64,000 nt of DNA from Pseudomonadota bacterium. GTDB lineage: Bacteria; Pseudomonadota; Alphaproteobacteria; Caulobacterales; Aquidulcibacteraceae. The notes under the pieces were generated by a model. That model was not told the DNA's origin, made no database searches, and saw nothing but the letters and a program-made list of their open reading frames with translations. The stretch spans positions 496,001-560,000 of the forward strand of contig JAIUOD010000002.1 in the NCBI GenBank assembly GCA_020161405.1, written 5' to 3'. Both the position numbers and the translations under genes were made by a program. This document shows, piece by piece, positions 35,465 to 45,112 of the stretch (its first letter is position 1; each line of letters opens with the position of its first letter).

Positions 35465-37451
35465 TTAAAAATAGCGCCATAATCGCGGCATATAGAGATT
35501 GTGGAATAAAAGGGCGGCGCGCGGTTTCAATATCTTGCGAATTTTTATTTTTCCTAAAGAAAATCTGATTGGCCTTTGCAAATAACAAATTATCAATTGT
35601 TGTAATTTCACCAATTTGGCCTTTGCCATCTATACCAATATAAAAATAATTACCCCCGCCATTATGGTTTGCGACATTTTTAATTGTATTTGGCGATGCG
35701 CTTAAAAAACTATTATAAGTCTCACCCTTTGCGCCATGAATTATAAAACCATAAGCATCATCGGTGGCAATTTTATAAAGCCCAAAATCAGGGTTATTAA
35801 TTGTGCGCGAAAATTGAAACTTCTCATTCTCATTGGGTGAAATCTCAAGATTTTGTTTTGGGCCAATCACGCGCATTTCTTGCAAACTGCCATCGCCAAA
35901 ATAATCGATTTTTATGCTATTTATATCATCTTTAAGTTTTATATATTTATCAGATAAAGCAGGGTCTTTCATAAGCCAATGCGCAGTTCGACCAATTAAT
36001 TCACGAAATGGACCACCGCCATCAAACCCGCGCTGCCAATACCATGATTTATCACTTAGGATTAGGGCAATTCGACCGTCTTCTACCTGATTGACAATCA
36101 ATAAAGGGTTTTCACCACCATTCATAAGCACATTTGCATTGGTTGTAGTTTTAAAAATCCTATCCCATTTGCCCCATTTTTGATTAAGGTTTTGGGTTAT
36201 TGGGTGATGCATTCCTTGTTCAGTAAGTGAAGGCTTAAAATCACCATCAATCATTTCAGGTGGTTGGTTGATTGGAATTATTTCATTTAATGAAGTTGAT
36301 AAAACACCTTTGCCTTCTGCATCTTTGGGGCCAAAGGCAACTAATAAAGCACCGCCATCTTTCACATAGCGTGTTACATTTTGAAAATATTCATCACGCA
36401 AACCAACAAGATTTTGAAACCTATCAAAAACCACAAGGTCAAATTCGCTTAATTTATCAATAAATAATTCCTCGGTCGGGAAGGGGATAAGGGATACTTC
36501 TTCTTCATTTGCATAATCTTCTTTTTCTGGGCTTCTAAGAATTGTGAAATGCACTAAATCAATTGCGGGGTCGGATTTAAAAAGATTGCGCCATGCGCGC
36601 GTTCCTTCATAGGGTTCACCCGTTACCAAAAGCACCCTTAATCTATCTTGTATGCCTTCGATATTTGTAATTATTGCATTATTAGCCACTGAAATCTCAT
36701 TATCAAAGGGCAATATTTCAATTGCAACTGGCGTTATCGCGCTTGATTGGATTTTAAATTCAATATCATATTCTTTATTGGTTGGAACATTGATTTGATA
36801 AGGTGCAAAGCCCGCCAATGATATGTTTAAACGCGCAATTTTATCATCAATATTTTTGGTTTTAACAATTATTTTCGCTTTGGCTGTTTCGCTAATTTTA
36901 TTGGGTTTTGGCGCTTCTATTAATTCAATATAGGCATCTTTTTCATTTTCATTGCCAATAAGAATTTGATGAATTGGATATGGTCTTGCAATTTCATTTT
37001 TATCAATCCCAATTCCATCCGTAATAAAAATTGCGCCACCAATTTCATTCTTATCAATATTATTTTCCACTTGTTCAAGGGCATTTGCAAAACTTGTTAC
37101 TTGTGAAACATTGCTGATTTCACCTTCAATAATTTCATAATTTTTATTTTTTTTAATTTTATTTTTCAAATCATTGGCGGCGTTATTTATGCCGTTAAAG
37201 CGCCCACTTGCAATCATTGATGCCGAATAATCTTTTACGATTATTATTTTTTGCGGCCTATCTTTCTTTAAAATATTAATGATTTGCGGATTAATTGCAA
37301 AAATCACCATTATGAAAAATGCAAAGACATGAAAAATATTTATTTTTTTGAAATTGGAAAACGCAAAAATCTGTATTGCAAGAAAGACAAAAATAAATCC
37401 CAATATGATTGGCATTGGCAAAATAGGTGAGGTTCCAATTACAAATGGCAT
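35418..37451 (-). CDS. Membrane protein with glutamine amidotransferase-like domain
   Basis: 677 residues, last gene of the moxR operon. Two N-terminal membrane helices (to about residue 60), then an extracytoplasmic part. It starts with a VWA-like strand (IIIVKDYSASMIAS, a DxSxS-type start), continues with a beta region, and has a type-1 GATase-like domain. The latter contains FDLVVFDRFQNL and YVKDGGALLVAFGPKDAEG. A C-terminal helix (SLYAAIMALFLIIAYAGRKLF) returns to the membrane. Homologues are conserved after DUF4159 proteins in alphaproteobacteria and lack proven function. Its ATG overlaps the upstream stop by one base. Confidence 0.75.
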   Translation of the reverse strand: MPFVIGTSPILPMPIILGFIFVFLAIQIFAFSNFKKINIFHVFAFFIMVIFAINPQIINILKKDRPQKIIIVKDYSASMIASGRFNGINNAANDLKNKIKKNKNYEIIEGEISNVSQVTSFANALEQVENNIDKNEIGGAIFITDGIGIDKNEIARPYPIHQILIGNENEKDAYIELIEAPKPNKISETAKAKIIVKTKNIDDKIARLNISLAGFAPYQINVPTNKEYDIEFKIQSSAITPVAIEILPFDNEISVANNAIITNIEGIQDRLRVLLVTGEPYEGTRAWRNLFKSDPAIDLVHFTILRSPEKEDYANEEEVSLIPFPTEELFIDKLSEFDLVVFDRFQNLVGLRDEYFQNVTRYVKDGGALLVAFGPKDAEGKGVLSTSLNEIIPINQPPEMIDGDFKPSLTEQGMHHPITQNLNQKWGKWDRIFKTTTNANVLMNGGENPLLIVNQVEDGRIALILSDKSWYWQRGFDGGGPFRELIGRTAHWLMKDPALSDKYIKLKDDINSIKIDYFGDGSLQEMRVIGPKQNLEISPNENEKFQFSRTINNPDFGLYKIATDDAYGFIIHGAKGETYNSFLSASPNTIKNVANHNGGGNYFYIGIDGKGQIGEITTIDNLLFAKANQIFFRKNKNSQDIETARRPFIPQSLYAAIMALFLIIAYAGRKLFRQNLD

Positions 37452-40108
37452 TAATTTCGCCCCTTTGTATTGAAGCGTTCCAAAAGGCTTCGAACATGAA
37501 CTTGGTCGGCTTTATATTGACCAGTTAAAGCATAAAGATAGATATTAATTCCCACCCTTAGGCTTAATTCATGGGCAAAATCATCATTAATTGCATCAAA
37601 GCCATTTTCAGGGGTTTTTTGCGCCCATGCGCGCGCCAAATCGCCATTTGAAATAATTATCGGGCTTACGCCATCATTGGCGCTATAATTTGTTGTTGCA
37701 TCACTTTGCACCCAAAGGCTGGCATTTGAATAAAAGCCAGGGAAATTTTGCAAAATATAGAATGTTTTTTTCAATACATGTTCAGGCGGCACTTTTTCAA
37801 GTGGTGGGATTTTAAGTCCATTAACGGCGGTTTTTAAAATATCCTGCGCCCTTTTAGGTTCCATAGAAAGGCCGCGTGTGTCTATGAATAAAATGCCGCC
37901 ATTTTGCATATATTTATTTAGATTTTGCACGGCCTCCAAAGGCAGGCTTTGCGAAGTTTTTGGCAAAAGCCAATAAATTATAGGGTGTTTTGCAAGCTCA
38001 TCTTTTGACGGGTCAAGGCCAATTATGCCACTTGGCTCTATATTGGTTCGGCGGCGTAAAATTTGCGAAATACCATTAAGCCCTGCCTTTGCCTGTTCAT
38101 TCGTTATATTATCAGGGGTGATTAAAAAGGTAAGTTTTATGTCATCGCTTTTTTCTTGACTTTTTGTTTGGGCATTTGTTGGATGTGGAATTAAAAAAGC
38201 GAATATTATTAATGCTGAAACAATGCCACTGGCTTTTTTAAAGCTAAATTTGGGAAGGTTCAAAATCATATTATCAATCAATAATAATATGAAACCAAAA
38301 AACAAAAGATACGAATAAAGCGCCAATGATTTTGTATCATTTTCAAAATCTTGGGATTTTGGTAAATTTTGTGGCTTTAATTCTTTTATATTTGTGCCCG
38401 CATTAATAACCAAACTTGCGCCATCTCCTTCGTAAATTCCGGCATAATGGTCATTATCAACTTTGGTTTGGTTTGTAATTGGCGTTATAAAAGGTTTAAT
38501 TCCATTCGTATTTTTACTTAAGTTACCATTTTCATCAATCACAATTCTCGGGCGTAAGATTACATTTGCTTCTAATGTGCTTGCGGGGATTGCTTTGGCG
38601 CTAGTTTGTAAAATTATACGTTTTAAGAACGCTAATTGAAGGTTTGATAATCCAATATCCGACCAAATAGGCGCAGCGCTTGTATGAAACATATATAATT
38701 TACCTGCCCCAATTTCGCGCATACTTAATAATGGCGCGCCATCACTAAGGTTTATAAGGGTTTTGGCATCATTATTGGCGGATTTTAATAATATGCTTTG
38801 CCCGATATTTATTTTTTGTGGAAATTCAATATCTGAAAAAATACTATTCTTAGGCAAGGGGGCAATTGAGAGATTTTCAACTGCAAAGCCCGTACTCAAA
38901 ATATGTGGCACAAGATTTATGGGGGCGGTAAAAAATGGGCTTTCTTCTTTTGATAGGGATTTTGGGCCTAAGAAACGAATTATTGTTCCACCATTTTTAA
39001 GATATTGCATCAAAGCATTGGTTTCGACATCATCAAAATTTTCAACATCACCAAATATAATGGCATTTGGCGCGGCTTTAAAGTCAATTTTTCCCTCATA
39101 GTTTTTTACATCGCCAATGATTTCCATCGCCGAATTAATAAAATTCGCATCGGATAATAAAGGTTGATCCGAAGAATTGGCTTTGGGCGTCAAAATTAGT
39201 GGGCGGCGATTAAATGCATCTATTATATAAGTTGCCGCGGCATTATTTTGACCCTCAATTTTCAAATATTGCGCCATCCGAAGAATATTTTGCGAGATTT
39301 CGATAAAATTCCCACCATTATGTATATTATTACTAATTAGAACTTTTGAATTTTCACCAAATATTGTTATTTTTTTCGAAAATTGCCCATTTGAAATTAT
39401 ATTCAATCTAAGGCCATTTTTTTCGATATTTGCACTTTCAATAATTGCAAAATTGATATTTGGGCGCCTTATAATCAAATCACCATTAGAAATTCTATTC
39501 AATATTTCAAAGAATTTTGCATCATTTAATTGATTAACATTATTGGCAATATAGATAACGCGATAATTTTCACGAATGTCACCAAGGGTTTTTATATAAT
39601 TTCCTTTATCACAAATTATGGGTTTTGGAATTATTGTATCTATATAATTTTTTGCATTTTGCGGGCTATTAATGGGGTTTAGTGTTTTAGAATTACAATT
39701 TTGAACCACAAGCTTTAAGGCATTGTTTTTTGTACTTTCAATATCAATGAAGTTTTTTAATTCGTTTTTTATTTGATTAAATTCATTGGCATTTGCCACA
39801 TCATCATCAATGACCAATAATATATCTTTTGAAATTATTTTTGCCGAATTTGGATTTTGCAAAATCGGCATGGCGCAGGCTAAAATAAAAATTCCTGCCA
39901 AAAATAAGCGTAAAATTTTAAGCCATAAAGGCGCATGTTTTGGAATTGGCCTTGGCGCGATAATATTTTTTAATATGAAAATTGCACCAAAATTAATTGA
40001 TTTTGGCGGTTTGGGCACAAAGCGCGAAACAATATAAATTATTGGCAAAGCCACTAAAACAAAAAGCGCAATCGGGCTTAAAAACTGAAGCGAATAATTA
40101 AAAATCAT
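37451..40108 (-). CDS. DUF4159 protein with BatA-type N-terminus
   Basis: About 885 residues. The N-terminal double membrane segment (FLSPIALFVLVALPIIYIVSRF, and LKILRLFLAGIFILACAMPIL) is the BatA-like TIGR02226 module. A degenerate VWA-like segment (DILLVIDDDVANANEF) lacks the full MIDAS. Later, membrane helices near 620 precede the DUF4159 domain. That domain (about 655-870) has LTFLITPDNITNEQAKAGLNGISQILRRRTNIEP and GGILFIDTRGLS. These proteins follow MoxR and DUF58 and probably form an envelope complex serviced by the MoxR ATPase. ATG 40108 overlaps the DUF58 stop (ATGA); a GTG three codons upstream is less likely. It is strikingly Asn/Ile-rich. Confidence 0.85.
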   Translation of the reverse strand: MIFNYSLQFLSPIALFVLVALPIIYIVSRFVPKPPKSINFGAIFILKNIIAPRPIPKHAPLWLKILRLFLAGIFILACAMPILQNPNSAKIISKDILLVIDDDVANANEFNQIKNELKNFIDIESTKNNALKLVVQNCNSKTLNPINSPQNAKNYIDTIIPKPIICDKGNYIKTLGDIRENYRVIYIANNVNQLNDAKFFEILNRISNGDLIIRRPNINFAIIESANIEKNGLRLNIISNGQFSKKITIFGENSKVLISNNIHNGGNFIEISQNILRMAQYLKIEGQNNAAATYIIDAFNRRPLILTPKANSSDQPLLSDANFINSAMEIIGDVKNYEGKIDFKAAPNAIIFGDVENFDDVETNALMQYLKNGGTIIRFLGPKSLSKEESPFFTAPINLVPHILSTGFAVENLSIAPLPKNSIFSDIEFPQKINIGQSILLKSANNDAKTLINLSDGAPLLSMREIGAGKLYMFHTSAAPIWSDIGLSNLQLAFLKRIILQTSAKAIPASTLEANVILRPRIVIDENGNLSKNTNGIKPFITPITNQTKVDNDHYAGIYEGDGASLVINAGTNIKELKPQNLPKSQDFENDTKSLALYSYLLFFGFILLLIDNMILNLPKFSFKKASGIVSALIIFAFLIPHPTNAQTKSQEKSDDIKLTFLITPDNITNEQAKAGLNGISQILRRRTNIEPSGIIGLDPSKDELAKHPIIYWLLPKTSQSLPLEAVQNLNKYMQNGGILFIDTRGLSMEPKRAQDILKTAVNGLKIPPLEKVPPEHVLKKTFYILQNFPGFYSNASLWVQSDATTNYSANDGVSPIIISNGDLARAWAQKTPENGFDAINDDFAHELSLRVGINIYLYALTGQYKADQVHVRSLLERFNTKGRN

Positions 40109-40965
40109 TTCGCGCACCGTTTAAGATATTGGTTTAACCTATGCCAAATTGTGATAATTTGGCTTTCCAATGGCACATCATTTTTTGCCATTGCATAGTC
40201 AAAATGATGTTTTGCAATTATTTTTTCAAAATCTTCAAAATGGACCTTTATTTGTTTTTGATATTCTTGTTGAATATTTTCGCAATCTTCAATCAATAGT
40301 TTTTCATTTTGAAATTCAAAATCTTGAAACTCAAAATTGCCATTAAAATCAAATTCTAATTCACTTTTATCATTGATAATAACAAAGAAAATTGGTGTTT
40401 TAGATTTTGAATTTTTCAAAATAAAATTTTGCCAAAATTCAATTGGCCTTAATCCATCGCTTATAATTATTGTTGGAATTGGTTTAAGGTTTTGTGGAAA
40501 ATTTTGGCCCGATTGCAATAATTTATTGGCAAATTTCCCACCATTTTTTTGCCCACAGACAATGACTTTCGCGCCCAATTTTCGCAATGCAATTTCGAAT
40601 GCATTGGCATAAATAAAGGCCATATCGAATTTTTTTATTGGTTTTTTACCATTTGCAAAATGCATTTGCGCTGAATTATCAAGCCAGATTGCAAATTGGT
40701 TTGGAATTAAAACCTGTTTTTCTTTAGTGTAAAGATTATCTGATTTTGCAGAAATTCGCCAATCGATTTTATTTGCAGGTTCGCCATCATTTAAAGGCCG
40801 ATATTGGTAAAAATCATCACCAATACCAGACTTTGGGGCGCGCATTTTTCCATCAAAAAAATTTGCAACTAATGTGTTTGCAAGATTATGTATTATCTCT
40901 TCATTTTGAACCAAAAGCTCTGCAAGTTTGTTTGAGCTTGATTGGGTATGGATAATATCAACCAT
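40105..40965 (-). CDS. DUF58 domain protein
   Basis: About 286 residues. The DUF58 signature GIGDDFYQYRPLNDGEPANKIDWRISAKSDNLYTKEKQ (about 55-95) is followed by a degenerate VWA-like core (AIWLDNSAQMHF, TIIISDGLRP). Cytoplasmic. DUF58 proteins partner MoxR ATPases in a chaperone-like, VWA-linked system. ATG 40965 lies 1 base beyond the moxR stop; a TTG at 40986 would extend it 7 residues into moxR. This copy is shorter and more AT-rich than usual DUF58 proteins. Confidence 0.85.
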   Translation of the reverse strand: MVDIIHTQSSSNKLAELLVQNEEIIHNLANTLVANFFDGKMRAPKSGIGDDFYQYRPLNDGEPANKIDWRISAKSDNLYTKEKQVLIPNQFAIWLDNSAQMHFANGKKPIKKFDMAFIYANAFEIALRKLGAKVIVCGQKNGGKFANKLLQSGQNFPQNLKPIPTIIISDGLRPIEFWQNFILKNSKSKTPIFFVIINDKSELEFDFNGNFEFQDFEFQNEKLLIEDCENIQQEYQKQIKVHFEDFEKIIAKHHFDYAMAKNDVPLESQIITIWHRLNQYLKRCAK

Positions 40966-40966
40966 T

Positions 40967-41989
40967 TCACGCGCCAAATTTGTCAAAAATGTCGCTGATT
41001 AAATCGTTCAAATCTTTACCCGAATTTCGTGCCCCCCATTTAAGTGAAATACGATGACAAAGCGCGCTATAGGCAACAAATTGCAAATCAGCCAAAGTTG
41101 GTGCGGTGCGCCCCCGCAAAAATGCCCGCGCTTTTGAGGCAAGAATTAGTGCCTGACCCGCACGTGGCCCAGGGCCCCATTCAACATTTTCTTTTACAAA
41201 ATCAATATTCGAAGTTTCAGGGCGAAGATTGCGAACAAGTGCAATTGTGGTTTCAAGCAATCTTTCCGAAATGGGAAGATCGCGCACAATCTTTTGAATT
41301 TCAATCAAATCATTTTGTGCCAAAGGCTCTGAAATATGGTTTTCAATTGCTTTGGTGGTTTCGATTAAAATCTTACGTTCTGTTGCTTCATCAGGATAAG
41401 GAACGTCAATTTGCAATAAAAACCTATCTAATTGTGCTTCGGGAAGGGGATAAGCACCTTCATGTTCGATTGGGTTTTGGGTGGCAAGAACATGGAATGG
41501 CTTTGGCAATTCCATTGAATTTCCGGCAATTGTAACACGGCCTTCTTGCATTGCCTCTAATAATGCCGATTGGGTTTTGGGGCTGGCGCGGTTTATTTCA
41601 TCGGCCATAAGGATTTGCGTGAATATTGGCCCTTTAACAAAACGAAAATTACGATTTCCGTCTTTATCTGTATCCAAAATTTCCGAACCCAAAATATCAT
41701 TTGGCATTAAATCAGGTGTGAATTGAATACGTTTAAAATCTTGCCCAAGGCTTTGTGAAATTGCCGCCACAAGGGAGGTTTTGGCAAGTCCCGGCATACC
41801 AATTAATAAAGCATGCGCGCCCGCCAATATCGCGCAAAGGCATAAATCAATTGTGTTTTCCTGCCCGAAAACCTGCTTTCCAATTTGCGATTTTACATCC
41901 GCAATTTTGGAATAAAAATTGTTGAAATTATTGATTTCAACCGAAAGACCGCTTTGATTTGTAATATCTTCGATTTCGGACTTGTTCAT
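40967..41989 (-). CDS. MoxR family AAA+ ATPase
   Basis: 340 residues, AAA_3 type. Walker A is MPGLAKTS (GxxxxKT form) near 75-82. Walker B ILMADEINRASPKTQSALLEAMQEGRV is the classic MoxR block. Sensor 1 lies in HVLATQNPIEHEGAYPLPEAQLDRFLL, and the C-terminal lid carries GPGPRAGQALILASKARAFLRGR. MoxR ATPases remodel or activate partner VWA/DUF58 proteins in the envelope. It is first gene of a four-gene operon with DUF58, DUF4159 and the GATase-like protein, and divergent from DUF1285. Confidence 0.94.
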   Translation of the reverse strand: MNKSEIEDITNQSGLSVEINNFNNFYSKIADVKSQIGKQVFGQENTIDLCLCAILAGAHALLIGMPGLAKTSLVAAISQSLGQDFKRIQFTPDLMPNDILGSEILDTDKDGNRNFRFVKGPIFTQILMADEINRASPKTQSALLEAMQEGRVTIAGNSMELPKPFHVLATQNPIEHEGAYPLPEAQLDRFLLQIDVPYPDEATERKILIETTKAIENHISEPLAQNDLIEIQKIVRDLPISERLLETTIALVRNLRPETSNIDFVKENVEWGPGPRAGQALILASKARAFLRGRTAPTLADLQFVAYSALCHRISLKWGARNSGKDLNDLISDIFDKFGA

Positions 41990-42069
41990 TGCTTGCTTTC
42001 AAAATATGTATTGGAATAATCTATAACATTAGTTTGAAACCTTCAACGATTCTTGCCTTAAAATTCTGT

Positions 42070-42636
42070 ATGACCGATAATTTACAATCAATTTTCAACG
42101 AATTAAAAACGCAATATGGCGAATATGGCGATAATTTACCGCCTGTTGAAAAATGGCATCCTACAAATTGCGGTGATATTGGCCTTTTAATTAAGAAAGA
42201 TGGTACTTGGTGGCAAAATGGGCAGAAGTTTTCGCGCGAAAAATTGGTAAAGTTATTTTCCAAAATCCTTCGTAAAGAAGAAGATGGCAAAACATATTTG
42301 GTAACGCCACATGAAAAAGTAATAATAGAAATTGAAGATGCCCATTTTACAATAATTCGCGCCGATTTAATTGATGATGGCATTCAAAAAATTATATTTA
42401 CAACCAATGTTGGCGAAAATTTCATTGTTGATGAAAATCACAAAATTTGGGTTGAAACTAATCAAGAAACCAATGAACCAAGGCCATATGTGATGGTTCG
42501 AAATAATCTTTTTGCACTTATTAATCGTTCTATTTATTATCAATTAGTCGATTGGGGGCTATTTGTGGGCGATGAATTTGGTGTTTTTTCGAATGATGTT
42601 TTCTTTAAACTTGGCAATATTGGTGATGATGAATAA
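42070..42636 (+). CDS. DUF1285 family protein
   Basis: 188 residues. PVEKWHPTNCGDIGLLIKKDGTWWQNGQKFSREKLVKLFSKILRKEEDGKTYLVTPHEKVII is the DUF1285 hallmark (the GDIGMRIARDGTWFY-type block), with a beta-rich C-terminal half. In alphaproteobacteria it is typically found between moxR and the NUDIX/cca genes, exactly as here; its role is unknown. The ORF could extend 81 bases upstream, but MTDNLQSIF at ATG 42070 matches where the family starts. Its stop overlaps the NUDIX ATG (TAATG). Confidence 0.88.
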   Translation: MTDNLQSIFNELKTQYGEYGDNLPPVEKWHPTNCGDIGLLIKKDGTWWQNGQKFSREKLVKLFSKILRKEEDGKTYLVTPHEKVIIEIEDAHFTIIRADLIDDGIQKIIFTTNVGENFIVDENHKIWVETNQETNEPRPYVMVRNNLFALINRSIYYQLVDWGLFVGDEFGVFSNDVFFKLGNIGDDE

Positions 42637-43253
42637 TGCCAAAATTATTTGAAACTTTACAAAAAAAACTTCGCCCAATTAATGAGCTTCAGGATGGTTA
42701 TATTGCATCTGATTTTGATTTAAATCCTGATGTAAATATTGCGTTTAAACCGCCAAAACCTGCGGCTGTTTTGGTGCCTATTGTTGAGCGTGACGGGCAA
42801 TATAATGTTATTTTTACGCGCCGCAGCTTTTATTTACGCGCCCATGCAGGGCAAATTTCATTTCCTGGCGGCAGGCTTGACGAAATTGATGAAAATATAG
42901 TTCAGACCGCAATGCGTGAGGCCTATGAAGAAATCGGTCTTGAAGATAAATATATCGAACCAATTGGAATTGGCGATAATTACCTTAGTGGTACAAATTA
43001 TCTTATCACACCTGTCATTGCCAAAATTAACCCGAATGCCAAATTCATTGCCAATAAAAGTGAGGTTGATGAAATTTTTGAAATTCCGTTTGATATAGTT
43101 TTTAATGCATCAAATTTTGAAATTCGTGAATATCATCTTCAAAAAATTCCACGTAAATTTTATGCCTTTAATTATAAGAAATATTTGATTTGGGGCGTTA
43201 CTGCGGGTCTTATTTTCAATCTTACAAAAAGGATTTGTAATGATGAAAATTAG
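42636..43253 (+). CDS. NUDIX hydrolase, CoA pyrophosphatase type
   Basis: 205 residues. The Nudix box GGRLDEIDENIVQTAMREAYEEIGL fits Gx5Ex7REUxEExGU except that Asp-Glu stand at the first E region. The preceding VIFTRRSFYLRAHAGQISFPGGR is the UPF0035/NUDT7-like motif of CoA pyrophosphatases, which hydrolyse CoA to phosphopantetheine and 3',5'-ADP. The substrate is inferred from that motif. Translationally coupled on both sides: a 1-base overlap with DUF1285 and a 14-base overlap with cca. Confidence 0.87.
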   Translation: MPKLFETLQKKLRPINELQDGYIASDFDLNPDVNIAFKPPKPAAVLVPIVERDGQYNVIFTRRSFYLRAHAGQISFPGGRLDEIDENIVQTAMREAYEEIGLEDKYIEPIGIGDNYLSGTNYLITPVIAKINPNAKFIANKSEVDEIFEIPFDIVFNASNFEIREYHLQKIPRKFYAFNYKKYLIWGVTAGLIFNLTKRICNDEN

Positions 43254-44433
43254 CCATGAATTTTTACAAAGACAAGATTTTAAATCCGTTTTTAGCGCTT
43301 TAGGGTGTGATAATGTCTATATTGTTGGTGGCGCGGTGCGTGATGCAATTATTAATCGCGCTGTTAATGATATTGATTTTGCAACTATACTTTTGCCTGA
43401 CGAAATCATTAAACACCTTAAAAAAGCAAATATAAAATACGTTCCAACAGGTATCGAACACGGAACTATAAGTGCAATTATAAATAAACATCCCTATGAA
43501 ATAACAACCTTTAGAAAAGATGTTGAAACCTTTGGCAGGCACGCAAGTGTCGAATTTACAAGTGATATAAAGGCCGATGCCAAAAGGCGCGATTTCACAA
43601 TTAATGCGCTTTATTGTAACCAAAAAGGCGAAATATTTGACCCAATAGGTAAGGGCATTGACGATATTAAAGCCAAGAAAATCGCCTTTGTTGGAAATCC
43701 GATTGATAGGATTGAAGAAGATTATCTTCGTATTTTGCGCCTTTTTCGTTTTTTTGCGCAATTAGATGGTTTTTCAATTGATGAAAGGGCGATTGAGGCT
43801 TGCCAAAAACTTGGTTTTAATATTCCAAAATTATCGCGTGAACGCATAAATGTTGAGATTATGAAAATATTGGGCGCGCAAAATGCCCCAAATGCGCTTG
43901 AATTGATGGATAAAAACCAAATTCTATCTTTTGCGATTGGCGACAATTATGATTTGAAACCAATTGATATTTTGTGGGCAAATCAGAAACAAATTGGAAT
44001 AGCGCCCAATCATATCAGAAGCCTAATTGCCATATTAGTGCGTGAAAAAGCCTATATTATAGATTTTTGCAAAAGCCTTAGAATTTCTAATAAAGAAAAA
44101 GTGATTTTATTGGATATGGTAAAAATGGCAAACTTTCTTGATGGAAAATTGGAAATCAAAAACCTAAAAATCGCCGCGTTTAAATTTGGCAAAAATTTGG
44201 TTTTGGACTTTATTTTATCAAATATTGCCAATTGTAAGGAAATCTATCGGCAATTATCAGAATTTGAAGTTCCAAATTTCCCAATTGATGGCAAAATATT
44301 GGGGGATATGGGTGTTAAATCTGGGCCTAAAATGGGTAAAATCTTACAAAGCCTTGAAACAATATGGCTTGAAAATAATTTTATAATTGATGATAAAATA
44401 ATCAAACAAGAAATTGAAAAATTAGGCTTTTAA
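43240..44433 (+). CDS. cca: CCA tRNA nucleotidyltransferase
   Basis: 397-residue class II nucleotidyltransferase that adds or repairs the 3' CCA of tRNAs. VYIVGGAVRDAIINRAVNDIDFA holds the nucleotidyltransferase GGxxRD and the catalytic DxD (DID). Then come ITTFRKDVE, RRDFTINALYCN (motif B) and the ribose/base-binding IEEDYLRILRLFRFFAQL. The C-terminal helical body is shorter and lacks an HD domain, the usual alphaproteobacterial form. ATG 43240 (or 43243) lies within the NUDIX gene's end. The 3' end overlaps the convergent GNAT gene by 12 bases. Confidence 0.93.
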   Translation: MMKISHEFLQRQDFKSVFSALGCDNVYIVGGAVRDAIINRAVNDIDFATILLPDEIIKHLKKANIKYVPTGIEHGTISAIINKHPYEITTFRKDVETFGRHASVEFTSDIKADAKRRDFTINALYCNQKGEIFDPIGKGIDDIKAKKIAFVGNPIDRIEEDYLRILRLFRFFAQLDGFSIDERAIEACQKLGFNIPKLSRERINVEIMKILGAQNAPNALELMDKNQILSFAIGDNYDLKPIDILWANQKQIGIAPNHIRSLIAILVREKAYIIDFCKSLRISNKEKVILLDMVKMANFLDGKLEIKNLKIAAFKFGKNLVLDFILSNIANCKEIYRQLSEFEVPNFPIDGKILGDMGVKSGPKMGKILQSLETIWLENNFIIDDKIIKQEIEKLGF

Positions 44434-45000
44434 GCGATTTAAAAGTGCCTGTTTAATTTCATTCCATTCGCTATCAATTATTGAAAAATATGCGCTATCA
44501 CGCATTGACCCATCTTTTCTAATCATATGATTACGAAAAATACCTTCATATTTTGCGCCAAGCTTTAAAATTGCCGCGCGCGAATGTGAATTTAGTGAAT
44601 CTGTCTTAAACTCAACCCGTTTAGCACCATTTTCGAATGCATGGTTAAGCAATGCAAGTTTGGCAGCGGGGTTAATTTTTGTGCCGTGGAATTTTGGATT
44701 ATACCAAGTGCCACCAATTTCAAGTCCATCATTTTCAAGCCTTAAGGCCATATAGCAAGTTTGACCAACGCATTTATTATCGTGCGTAAAAATCGTATGT
44801 GCACGCCATTGACCTTTTTCTTGAAAATCCATAACGCGATTTAGATAATCTAATAATTCACTTTCACTTGATGGCTTATCAATATAATGTTTCCACAATG
44901 ACCATTCGGATCCTGCCTCTAAAAGAGCATCGAAATGTATATGCTTAAATGGAATGATTTTTATAAATTCATTTTCAACATGAAGGTTCGGTAGTTTCAT
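44422..45000 (-). CDS. GNAT acetyltransferase (RimJ/RimL type)
   Basis: 192 residues, Acetyltransf_3. The N-terminal HVENEFIKIIPFKHIHFDAL, FTHDNKCVGQTCYMAL and LEIGGTWYNPKFHGTKINPAAKLALLNHAFE blocks follow the RimJ/L order. The terminal FKTDSLNSHSRAAILKLGAKYEGIFRNHMIRKDGSMRDSAYFSI is diagnostic: the RNxxSRRAIxKLGAxxEG motif. It acetylates an unknown protein N-terminus or small molecule. ATG 45000. Confidence 0.88.
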   Translation of the reverse strand: MKLPNLHVENEFIKIIPFKHIHFDALLEAGSEWSLWKHYIDKPSSESELLDYLNRVMDFQEKGQWRAHTIFTHDNKCVGQTCYMALRLENDGLEIGGTWYNPKFHGTKINPAAKLALLNHAFENGAKRVEFKTDSLNSHSRAAILKLGAKYEGIFRNHMIRKDGSMRDSAYFSIIDSEWNEIKQALLNRLKA

Positions 45001-45112
45001 ATTTTTACCATATTCAGAATCTATGCAAATGACAAAAGTTTAAGCAGGTATAATGCTTTTAAAAAGCATTTTTTGTCATTATTTATAGCTAAATGGCAAA
45101 GGAATTATGGCA

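Noticed and set aside
41044..41535. Plus-strand ORF of 163 codons opposite moxR
   Set aside because: Fully antisense to conserved MoxR motifs, no family resemblance; shadow ORF.
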